A stretch of 64,000 nt of DNA from Eremophila alpestris peregrina (taxonomy: Eukaryota > Chordata > Aves > Passeriformes > Alaudidae), in contig WMCF01000021.1 of assembly GCA_009792885.1 (NCBI GenBank), positions 2,586,155-2,650,154 of the forward strand, given 5' to 3'. Made by a program: the position numbers and the translations under genes. How positions within the stretch are numbered: position 1 is the first letter of the stretch; every line of letters starts with the position of its first letter. A model generated the notes under the pieces. That model ran no database searches, was not told the DNA's origin, and saw only the letters and a program-made list of their open reading frames with translations. Of the stretch, positions 1 to 12,200 are shown piece by piece.

Positions 1-207
1 AAGAAGAAACCAGGGGAATTTGGGCATCAGAGGGAAGGGGGAGGATTTCAGTGTCACCAGGCCTTGCAGGTGGGGGAGTGTCTGTGGTAAGTCTTCCAAG
101 GCCAGACTTTGGGTGTGATTTCCAGTGGTTCCAGGGATTCCACACAGGATTTGCAGTGTGGGATTTACCTGAGTGCAAGATTAATGGAGTTCTGCTTCAA
201 ATTTCAG

Positions 208-298
208 AGGGAGCAGGTTCAGTCCCATATTAGATATGCTGGCAGCCTTCAGAAAGGGAGTTGTTGGAGGAGTGAAGGTTCATGTGGACAGAGTACAG
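208..298 (+). CDS. PHKB: PHKB exon (about human exon 21), first coding exon in the window
   Basis: The acceptor is aaatttcag and the donor CAG|GTAAGG. The first base completes a split Arg codon, then 30 codons begin GSRFSPILDML and end VKVHVDRVQ. This aligns to human residues about 627-657. It ends in phase 0, matching the next exon at 2621. Everything before 208 is intron. Confidence 0.93.
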
Positions 299-3200
299 GT
301 AAGGTGTTCCCCTGACTCTTGTGGTCTCCTGCCACTGGCACAGCTATTCCTGCTGCTCTGGGGTTTGTGTGACTTCTGATTTCATTTTGCTTCTGGACAT
401 TAAAGAGTCAAGACTCAAGACACTTGGTGCTGTTTGTTTGGTCTCAACAGAAACATGGGTTTATTTTAATTCCTTTTGATGAGTCTTTTGAAAGTCCTAA
501 TCTTCACAGAGGATTTTCAGAAGGGAAAAGGGTGTTTTTTGTTAGGCAATCTTGTGAAATTACTAGCAAAGGATAAAGCCATGGTGTCAAGCACTGAGGG
601 ATTTCTTTTGATTAGGTAATCACAGAGGGGGGAAAAAAAGGTGCTTCACATATATTAAAAGTCTTACAAGAATTAAGATCTAGTTTTAACATCTTTACTG
701 TTTGAATGAATCTTAGAGCAGGAACATTCCTTCATTAAAATGTGAAAATTACCAAGACAGGTGCTGATTTTACATACTCCTATGTGCTAGTTAATCCTAG
801 TTTACACCTATTGAACTCTCCTTTTTTTTGTGAGAGAAGACTAAAAACAGAGCAATGAATTCTTGCTCCCCAGAAAATCAATAATTTGTAGAAGAGCTGG
901 ATCATTGGGAAAGGAAATGCTTCTAGCTGTGGAACCTTTAAGTATTTATGTATTTCTCCTGCTCACACCTAGGTCATGTAGCCTCTCCTGGAACCACTGA
1001 CTCTCCTATAGCAAATGCCATTACTGCCCATGGAAAACCTTTCATTTGGCTGCAGGGTTGTTGTTGTTGTTGTGGTTTGGTTTGTTGTTTTTGGTTTTTT
1101 TTACATTTAACTGTAATGACTTTCTTGCCTTGCAAGAAAGATTTATCAGACAAGAAATGTCTCCACCTGCCTGTGTCCTTATTCTAAGCACTGCACTGGA
1201 CAGCCATTGGGGAGTAAACTTCCCTTCCATCCTCACTGACCTTCTGGAAAGATCCTTTTTCTAATATAAAAAGTAAGGAGCTGTTTTAAAGGGTTTAAGA
1301 TGTTGACAGTCACTGGTCTTTGCTTTACTGTTAGCCATTAAAAGCAGCACATGGGAAGACTGCAGACAAGTGTGTGTTTGCTTTGAAGGCCAGTGGAGAT
1401 GGTGGTGGGTGCCTTTGCTGCTGGGACACTGAATTCAGCAGCTGAACTGCCATCTCTGTCTTACTGCACATTCTGCTGGCACATTTTATTAACAGTCTTG
1501 TTTCATTATAGGGGAGGATTTGGGAAAAGAACAAGGGACATATCTAATTCATGGTGTCTTCTTGAATAATTCATTTATTCCAACAAAATATATATTGATC
1601 TCTGTCAGTTGCATTCAGCTGTTCCATCTAGGTGCACATGTTGAACATGCCTGAGAGAGAATGTGTGTCTCTAATTGGGAGAATGCTCTTCTTTTCCTGT
1701 AAAATATACCAAACCTGATTTTATTTAAAATTTTGTATGCTCAGAAGTTTTGTAGCTCTTTTGTGATTTTTATCTTCATTGTCATCATGTGTTCAAGCAG
1801 ATGTGCAAGGCAAAGAATGAATGGCACCAGTAATGAAAGCAAAGCAGGGTTTTTATAGTCTGTCATCTCCCAGCATAACAGATCAATGTTTTACTGCAAC
1901 TCCTGTGCAATGAAAATGGAATATAAAAGTTCACAAAACACACTCAGTTTTATTTAGCTAATGAGAACCATCAAAAGCAGTCTCAGAAATGCTGTGGTAC
2001 AATACATTTCCCCTGGCAGTAGATAAATAGGGAAATTGTATAAATTCAGACTGAATAAACTGTAATGACTACATCAGATAAATGCAGCACTGAGTTTCAG
2101 CTGTGTCATCTTCTGAGATGGAAGGGTTTGTAAGCTGCACTTGATGTGCAAACCTAGGCCAGGATGCTTGGATTGGGAATGGATAGGGAATGGGAATGCT
2201 CTTTGCAGGCTTTGCCTGAAACCTCAGTGACTGACAGGAAAACTTCCCAGCCTCCAGCCATGCTGGAATTCTGAGCACTGGGCTCCAGAACAAGGGCACT
2301 GTGCAGGACTCTGAGGAATGCACATCCTCAGTCTCAAGTGTTTCCATCAGCCCTGGCTTAGGGGTGGGCAGTGCCTGATGGAGCTGGACAGGGCAAAAGC
2401 ACAATGGAACACAGCCAAAAAGGAGACAGCAGCCCCAAGAGATTCTGCTGCCTTCAGCTTTTTCCTCTTGACACAGCAAAAATACTCTGCAAATGTAAAG
2501 TATTTGGAACTGTAGACAAACCACTTTGTCAATGGAAACCACCAGCAACATACTGGGATGAAAAGACAGCCATACAGTTATGTACCTATTTTAAAATTTG
2601 TTTTCAATTTTTCATTTCAGACATTAATATCTGGAGCAGTTGTTGAACAACTTGACTTCCTAAGCATGACTGAAACAGAAGAGTAAGGCTATGTGTAAAT
2701 AGTAGTGATGACTTAATTGATTGTTAAAATATTTTCTGAACCATGAGGAAATTCAATACTTATTTTTCAGGGCTCCTGTATTTAAGAGTTTGGAGGAGCT
2801 GGATCTTCCAAAACATTCAAAAGTCAAGAGACAATCTAGTACTCCCAATGCTTCTGAACTTGAGCAGCAACCAGATGTAAATATTAATGACTGGAAAAAC
2901 AAGTCAACATATGAAATCCTGCAGAAACTTAATGTAAGAAAACTTGATACAAGTACAGTGTAACTTCATTCTCATGAAATAAGAAATAGTGTGCTGATTT
3001 CTTTTACCAGCAGCCTGCTTAGATCAGCATGATGAGTGTTGGGGCACAGCTAATAACAGAAAATGTCTGATGTTCCTCTCCACACTCAGGGAATCCTCCT
3101 CTTTATCTGATCCCAGAGCTTCCTGGCCCTCCATGTGTAACTGTTGGCTCTCAGTTCTCCCAGCTGCCCCAGTCTCCTGGGTGCTCAGTGACCATCTGGG

Positions 3201-6200
3201 AGGGGATCCTTGTGCCATGTGTCTGAAGAACAGATATTTTATTGACAAACTGCAAGTCCAAAGGCTTGAGCAGTGGGTATTCACTTGCATGGACTGGGAA
3301 CTTCTTCATGGCATCAAGGGATAGCTCCAATCTGGCTTTTGTTTCCTGCACCTAGAGGAAAACTACGAGTAACTGTTCTAGATCTAGTGCTGATACAAAG
3401 TGTTCTGCTTAGTTCCCTATTTCCTTACAAGCATTTCTGCTGTCAATTAAAGGACCTGAGAACAAAAAATCAGGAAACTTTTCCAAAGTCAAATTATTAC
3501 AGCTTAATATGATGCACAGAATAGCCTCTGCAAGCAGCAGTGACAAGGACACAGCATACATAGTCATGAAATCCCCTTGAAAATAAAATATATAGACTTT
3601 TCCTTAGATTGAAAAGAAGAAAATGCCCTTTGGTTTCCCCTGAACTTTGTAGTAGCTGTTCTGGCTTTGCTTCAGTGACAATCTGAAGGCCATTTGTGGT
3701 TCTGTTGTTGCTGTTTTTTATTTAAGGACTGCAATTGCCTGGCAAGTCAAGCATTACTCTCAAGTATATTGCTTAAAAGGGAAGGGCCCAATTTCATCAC
3801 CAAGGAAGGTAAGAACATTTCCATTTGCCTGTTCTGAGCACTGAAGAAACAGTTGTATGTTCAGTTGCAATGAACATGAATAATAGCTGTGCATGCCAGC
3901 AGTGGTGGAGCTCTTTGCTCTGCCATTTAGAGCAATTTGTGCATTAAATAGGACATGCAAATTGATGTGGAGTGGTGGGGAATGAGCTGCTGGGTATATG
4001 AATGCTTTCAGATTGTTTGTAGGCCAGTGCTGTATCTGTGGTTGTCATTTTGAATGCATAGATTAAAAAAACCCACAGGATTTGACCTTACAAAGAAGAG
4101 GGAAACAAAAGACAAGTCTAAATGTCTGTAACAGTCTGAACTATATGAGGCTTTTTATTTTTATTCTGCTTTGATGTAATCTGACTTCAGTGTATCTGTG
4201 AAGTTCTGGTTTTGCATTATGGCTTTGTTTTAGAGCACAGGGTCTAAATTCTTGAAATACAATACTGAAAAGGCTACTGAGGCTTTGGGATTTTGTGCTG
4301 CAAAGTTTGGTGTTTTGTCTTTTTTTCCAAAGATTGTTTTTTACTTGCCTTTTTATATATGACTACTCAGAAAAAGAGGGCTATTCAAATCAAATAATAT
4401 ACTCTTAGTTATTCATCAAGCAGGGGAACTTCCCACCTCATGTTACAGAGCCCTGCTTCTTAATTTTGGTATGAATGGCTGGTTCATGTGGAGAAGAGCT
4501 GTCATACTGACTTATACACACATTATATCTGTATTACTGTGTTAAAAATGTCACAGAATCTATAGGATATTCTGAGTTAGAAGGGACCTACAAGGATCAT
4601 CATCCTTCACAGGACACCCCAGCAATCCCCCCTGTGCCTGAGAGCTTCCTGAGCTCTGCCAGGCTGGTTCTGTGCCCCCTGCCCTGGGGAGCCTGCTCAG
4701 TGCCCAGCCATCCAATTACCTGGAGTGTTGTGAGGCTTTGGGAGCCTCAGGAGCTTTCTGTAGTCCTTTGTAGGTGTTCTTTGCTCTAGAAACAGCTCAA
4801 GGCAGGTTCCCTAACCTCTGTAAGTGTTTCCACTTACAACCATGGGATCATGATGATGAACTTAAAAACTCTGTTGAAATCAATTAGGTCAAAACAAGTG
4901 CAATTGTGCCTCAGTGTAATTAGCTCAGAGCTGACTTGTGCAGACCTCTTGGTGCCATCCCATATGAAATAGAGGGTGATGATAACCTTTTAATATGCAC
5001 CTTGTAATAAATGGGCTGAGTCACTGACTAAGAGTTCCCTGCATGGAGACTACTGAGACTGACCTTCATTAATCACCCAATCAATAAAACATAACTCTAA
5101 AAACAGAAGCTGAAGAACTTCAGGCTCTGCAGTTTGAGGATGTACCTTATGATGGGGTGTACCTTTACAGGCCAAATCTATCTGTAGATAAATCTTCCCC
5201 AACATATTGCCAGAACAGGTGATATTATAGGTGTATACAGCATGAGCAGCAAATTCAGCTGGAAGCTGGTTTGGCTTTCATCACAACATACACTGGGAGA
5301 CAGGGGACTTGATTGCATCTGAATTTTAGATGTTGAGCATAACAGATAAATGCTTTACTAAAGCAGATTCAGAATTATCTGGTCTCATCAAACTTACCTT
5401 ATTACTGTTAAATGAAAACCTGTGCATCTTTTTTTGCTTGTGTTGTGTTTTTCTTTTTTTGTTTTTTTTTTGTTCAATGCCTTTAGGTACTGTTGCTGAG
5501 CATATTGAAAGAATCTACAGAAGAGCTGGCAGCAAAAAGCTCTGGTTTGTATACAAATATCGTGTTCCTTCTGGCTCACAGCAGCTTTGTTTTCCTAATG
5601 TGTTCATGGGAAGTGAGGCTGGATTCTCACACACTTAAAGGGGAAAATGGCAGCTTTCTGACAGTTCTATTGGTGCATGGCAGCTGAAGGTCTGGTTTAA
5701 TAGGCTTTCAAAGATTAAGAAGCAGTTTCTTACTGTTATCTTTTAAAATACAATAGCAATAGGCTGGTGTTGCACTGAGTGCTATTGCCAATACACAGGC
5801 CTCATTACATGGAAATAATGTGAGAAGAATATTAATATTCTTATTTCTTACAGGGCATGATAAAATATTGTCAATAGCTGTATGTAGGAAGGCTGGTGAT
5901 CAGATATAAATCAGTTAAGCTGATGCACTAACTCAGATTTATTGCCCTCAAGTAATTTGCTTTGAGCCTGACTTTGACACAATAACTTTAAAAGGTTGAT
6001 ATTTACATGTTGTTTATTAATTTCTTTGCCCTGAAGCTCAGTAGAAATTTAATTTCTTTCAGGGCAGTCAAGCCTGCCCTGAACTCTGTTCTCTCACTGT
6101 AACTATTCATAACAGGTCAGTAAATAGAAATGTTTTTCATTTTTGTCTCTACGTACAGTTAAATGGGCCTTTGCCAATAATGAGGTAGAACCAAAATACC

Positions 6201-9200
6201 CTGGTGGTATTTTTTTGTAATTAATAAGAATCAGGAGTATTTTTAGGAACAAAATATGTAAACTGTTTTTCATTTCTCTTCCATGATTGCCATGTGACAC
6301 ACATTTAGGTTGGTGTTGTGCTACAGTGCTGCATTTGCACAGAAATTTTCTTCTTCTATTACCCCACATATTACTACTTTACTGGTACATGGGAAACAGG
6401 TAAAGTGCCCAGAAATCTGAAGTGGAGCTCTGTGAGATTTTTTTTTGCTTATTTGCATTTTGATAGTGTCAGCTAATGCATTTTTGAAATGCTTTGCTCT
6501 TGGTCTTAAGGAGTGTGTAGCAGTTTTCACATGAATCAACATCAACTGTTTGGGTTTTTACTAACACCATAGAATATCACAGCTTATTCCTCATCTCTGT
6601 AAATAAATTGATCCTTAGTAGCCTCAAAATCTGTGCTAGAAAAGCTCAGTTACAGGTCTGTTTGGTTTGTATTTTGTCAGGAAATTATTATTAAATGTGT
6701 TCGTATCTTTAACCATCTCCTACATGTATGGAAAAATGTGGTTCTTAGAAGTTCAGCTTGTTTTTAACCTGGCAGGTGACACAAACCTCTTCTGTTCATG
6801 CTGCACATGCAAAATGGAACCTCAGCATGGAGCTTTGGTGTTGTTATACTTTCTCTTGCAAAATCTTTCTGACTCTTCCTTAAATAGATTTAAAAATTAC
6901 TAAAGTTACCTTGCAAAATTATGAAAATGTCATAAAAGAGGAGCTGACATTTCTTACCTGCCTTTGTTTAAGATGGTGTTGAGAAGAGAACAAGAAGCTT
7001 TTAATGGAACTGGTAGTTTAATGAGTTCTAACTAAATATATTTTTGAGACATTAACCTATATCTGAACTAAAAACCAAAAACCTACGGACAATTGCATAA
7101 AATCTGCTCCAAATTGCACTTTGTAAATGATGTCTGTATTCACTGAGTTCATGTTGAGATCTCTGCTGTGGCAGAGCTCAGATTGCTCTCTGAATTCATT
7201 AAACTAGCATGTGATCTGCAGTGGGACTGCTCTGTTTTCTGCCCTCAGGTCTGTTGTGCGCTTCGCAGCAAGTCTTTTAGGTAAACTAGTGGACAGCCTT
7301 GCACCATCTATTACTAATGTTTTAGTTCAGGGCAAGCAGGTAAGTCTTTGCTCCTCAGAACTGCATTAAGGAATGATAACAGAAACTAAACACATGCCTT
7401 GTTCATTTTGAAGGCCTTTGATGCTTCTTATAAAAGTCTGCAATGGCTTAAAAAAAAACATTGCCAAAGAAGAGAAATCCAGAGAAAATAAAGATATGTT
7501 TAATTATTGTATTTGGAATTGAATAATAATTTTAATTAATGAAAGAATAAGACTGAAAAGACAGTTCAGCATTTATGGAAGGCAGGAAGGGACATGAATT
7601 ATGTAACTCCTTGGGTTTAAGGTCTCCAGTTAGACCTTGGAAGCCCTTCCAGTCCCTAAAGGGGCTCCAGCAGAGCTAGAGAGGGACTTTTGACAAGGAT
7701 GTGTAGGGACAGGACAAGAGGGAGTTGCTTTAAAGTGAAAGAGGGCAGGGTTAGATTAGATCTTAGGGAGAAGCTCTTCGCTGTGAGGCTGCTGAGGTCC
7801 TGGCACAGGCTGCCCAGAGAAGCTGTGGCTGCCCCATCCCTGGCAGTGTTCAGGTTGGATGGGGTTTGGAGCAGGATCATTGTAATGAGGTGATCTTCAA
7901 GGTCCCTTCCCACCCAAACCTTTGTGTTTTTGTCTATATGCCCTCTTACTTGACAAAAGTAGGGGTGAAGTATGAAGGCATCTTTTGAAAGAAGGGCTTT
8001 TCTAATGAAAATGTGACCCCTTTCTGTGACTGAGCATGAGACAACATGTGGGTGGCAGCTGAGCTGAAGGTCTTCTGGGGTTTTCTGTTTCAGAGAAGTT
8101 TAATCACCAGTGTTTTTTCCTTTCCTAAGGGGAACATTATTTTTTTCCCCCAGCACAATAATTTTAATTAAATTAATTAATAGCTGCTTCTAAATGATAG
8201 GAATTGACTATTTCTGTATTTTTGTATTAAATGTATGTATGTGTGTAGCTGCTTCTGTGCAATGTTGTTACTCCAGACTGAGGTCTGGCTTTGTGCTTGG
8301 GGCACTGCTCAGCTCTAGAGAGGATTACACCTGCATGCAGCATCACTGGGGCTATTGGCAGCTTTTTAACCTGACTTCCCTTCCTTGATCACATTGTAAC
8401 AATGATCTTTATCATAGCACAAAAACTAGTGTTGCTCTCTTATTGACAGAAGATTAAAATAAAACAGAATTTTAATAAAATTCCTTTTTTTTTGTGGTTA
8501 AACAATCTAAACAATCCAGTACCAGCAATATATTTTCTTAAAATTAAGGGTGTAACTTTTGGCATACTAGTGGAGATAAGAAAACAGAACTATAAATTTA
8601 ATTCTGAATTTTAATTGAGTTCCACAGCTGAAATGTATGAAATTAAGTAGCTGTCTAAACCTAATGTACAGTCCTGATTATAACCAAAGCAGTGGTCTTG
8701 TATTTTTATTTTAATTTGGAAAAATATATTCCATATTCACTGTGGTTTTAGTGAAGTTCATTACATCCAATTAACAGTATTAACAAGCATCAGCCATTGA
8801 CATAAAATTACCCTTGTATTGTGAAATTTTTAAGCAGCAAAGCAGAGTTGATGCAGTTTAGTTTCTGAATTGCTTTGCAGTGCTTTTCTTGCTGTCCCTG
8901 TGCTCTGAATTGCTTTCCCTGTACCACAGGTGACACTGGGAGCTTTTGGCCAGGAGGAAGCAGTTATTTCTAACCCCTTATCACCAGCAGTGATTAAGAG
9001 CATGATCTATGAAAAATGCCGGTTACAAGATGAGAGAGAAGCTGTGGTGCAGCAGGAACTGGTCATCCACATTGGCTGGATCATCTCCAACTCCCCAGAA
9101 CTGTTCAGTGGGATGCTGAAGATAAGGATTGGGTCAGTAAAGTGCCTGTTCTTTATTGCCTCTGGGATTGCAGGGCAATGCTCAGACTTCAGAGAACCAC

Positions 9201-12200
9201 AGACTGGAATCAAGGTTAAAACATCATTTACCTGCCTCCTGTTCTCTGTAGTTCTCTGACAAGGTGACCTAGGAATAGGCTGTGCTGGAGTGTTGTCACA
9301 TTCCATGGGATCTGCAGTTACTTTGCTACCCACAGAAGTTAATTAATTTTTTCACATTTAGGAAGAGACATGCATTTGAATAAGCACTTCTTTGAAGAGG
9401 CCAGGTGCTACTGACTGAGATTTACAGAATCAGTGAGCATGCTTTAGAATCACAACTTAAGTGTTTCATCTTCCATATTTTTTCCATAGAGAAAAACACA
9501 TCATCTCAGCACTGGAGGTAGATACCAGCAGCCTTTTTTCTAGCACACAGGATATTTCTTCTTTAGCAGTACATTCCAGTCATCATAAAACCAAAAATTG
9601 CCTGTATTACATTAAACTGGAAGTATCCTTTTGCACTTAAATGCTTTTCTGTCCCCTCTACAGATCCATGTTACTCCTCTTCCCTCCCCTTCCTTATTCT
9701 CTGTAGCTGATCCATTTTGCAATTTTTTTTCTCTTTCTCCCAAGGTTAATGCTAGAGATTCAATTTCCTTTATTTCAGTGTTATCACCCACTCCAGTGAG
9801 CAAAATTAACCTTCTCACAGAAATGCCGTTCCAGTTTGATAATGATTTGATTTAGTGTCTTGTTATTGATTTGTTTTCAGGGCTTCATGTTGAAATAGAT
9901 CAAGTTTCTGACAGCCCTATTACTGTAAAAACTCCCAGCCAACTGACTTGAATTCACCTCTTATCAGTAAGAGCTCAGCAGAAGGTCCACTCTTGACTTT
10001 GGTGTGCCTTGTAGGCCACTGCAGAGAGAGAATACCAGTGAGGGACCCACACACAAACACAACTGGGTCATGAGTGGGGAGAGAATTCCTCAGCCAGCTG
10101 TGGTGGTCATCTTAGGAACCTGCTAAATTAAATGAAAGTAGCATGTTCTGCATAATGCAATGGGCCCTAATACTGCCTGCTATCTTGCACCTCCAGTGCA
10201 GGGTGCTGGAAAGCTCAGCTGTGAAGCAACACTGAATGAGCTGGCCAGGCACCTCCAAATTGTGTGTGGGTACTAAGAACTCCCTAGAAGAGAACCTGAC
10301 TTAACTTACCTAAGCAAAAACATTCTGCACCTTGTTAGCTAAATAGTGACATGGCCATGGAAAGTGGCTGTAGAGATGACAGCCTGAATCTCTCAGTGCA
10401 TTTTCAGATAAACACAGAAAGGCTCTGATGTACCCAAGCCTTGATCAGGTGTTATGGACTGTTTGAAGAAAACTGGCTGAGTTTCCTTTTGTTAGTAATA
10501 CCTACTTGAACTGAACCAGAGAGAGGGTGAGAGGCTCAGTTCTGTGCTTGTCTGGCTTCTGATGTACCTGTGCCTTATTTCATCTTTGATATTGCATCAG
10601 AGGCTGGAGCACTGCTTTTACATAATGTGCACAATAAAACTCTGCATTTTCCTTCCACACTTTGCCAAGTTCTGCCTCTCTGATACCTCAGGCTAAAAAT
10701 CTTCACTCTTGCTGTATTTTATTGAATCAAATGTTTTTCAAAAAGGAGCAGAAAGTGCGATAGACTGCAAAAAGGAATTTCAAAGGCTAAAACTAGAAAT
10801 AAGCCCTGAAGTCTTTGTAAATGTAAAGTATTGTAAATTTTATGGCTTTTTAAATCTCATCAGCAAAATGCATATATAGAGCATAATTCTGAGTAGACAT
10901 TTTAACATCAAAAGGCAGGTAAATGTTGGTGTTAAAGAACATGGAGTAGAGGGAATGTAGTCTATGGAAAACACACTTCACAACACATTTCTTAAAGCCT
11001 GTGCATTATCCCTTCCAGCTTCTATCATGTTTCAATCAAACAGGAGGAGTAGGAGAGTATTTGTCTAATATTTAATGCATGTCCTGACAGCCAAATAGCA
11101 GGATTGTGTGGAATTCTTATCAGCTGTTTTATTAGACTAATTTTTCCTATTTGGAAACTTTGTATTTAATGAATAAATAAATCTATTCCTCCCCTGTGTA
11201 GCTGGATCATCCATGCAATGAAGCATGAACTGAAGATCCGTGCTGGGGACATGCCAGCCAAGGACTTGTACCAGATGTCCCCCAGTGAGGTGAAGCAGCT
11301 TCTGCTGGACATCCTGCAGCCCCAGCAGCCTGGCAGGTAACGAGCTGTGGGCTCCTGAGTGCACTCACAAACCTCTGCTCATGTGCAGTTCAGTGCTGAA
11401 CTCTTGGCATGCACCTGAAATCACCAGGCATCTATAAGCAGTTAAGTAATTTTTAAGGGAAGGTAGCAAAAATGCACTTTTTCTTTCTTTCACATGGGCC
11501 CAGAATTGTTTCTTTTCTATTGCATATTCCCTTTTCAGCTTTATCTTTGTGGAAATCTCTTTACTGCCACACAAAAGAGATCTGTCTGCTATAATGTGAA
11601 CCATTACAGTCTTTGATGTGGGGAAAGGAGACAAAATTACCCAATACCTCCACTTGAGTAACTTGTAAGAACAGTTTGTCTGCTGTTCAGTGCCTGCTTT
11701 CTTCTAGATTATTATGAGGAAGAGCAGATGTTCTCTAGAATTCTTGAAAGATAGTGGTACTGCCTGAAACTTGGAATCTTTTCTCCAAGCTGTAACCAGC
11801 TGCTGAAAAGAGCATTCATTGTGATACCAAGTATGCAAGACAAAAGTTCAAATTGCAATATTTCCACTTTATTGATAAGAGTGAGGTCAAAACTCATCCT
11901 CTTGGTTTTACTTCTAGTTAAGCTAAACTTTGGCTGATCATTTCCATAGTCTTTGAGTGAATGGATGATGGGCTTTTCCTCTCAACAAAGAGGAATTACA
12001 CCACACATCCTGCTCTTTATGTTCCTGCTTCATTCAGAACACACCTGTGTTTTCCCCCAGTCTATAATCCCTGAGAAGCAGCTCCTTCAGTCAGTGCCTC
12101 ATGTCTCAGTGCCCCAGGCTCTGTCTGTACCTCCCAGCTGCTGCTCAGAGCCTGTGCCCATGAGTCCCTGCTGTTCAGCTGCTGTCTCTGCTGGTGTTGG

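Noticed and set aside
2069..2551. Minus-strand open frame of 160 codons inside a PHKB intron
   Set aside because: No similarity recognised, no regulatory or splice context, and several other frames are open over the same bases.
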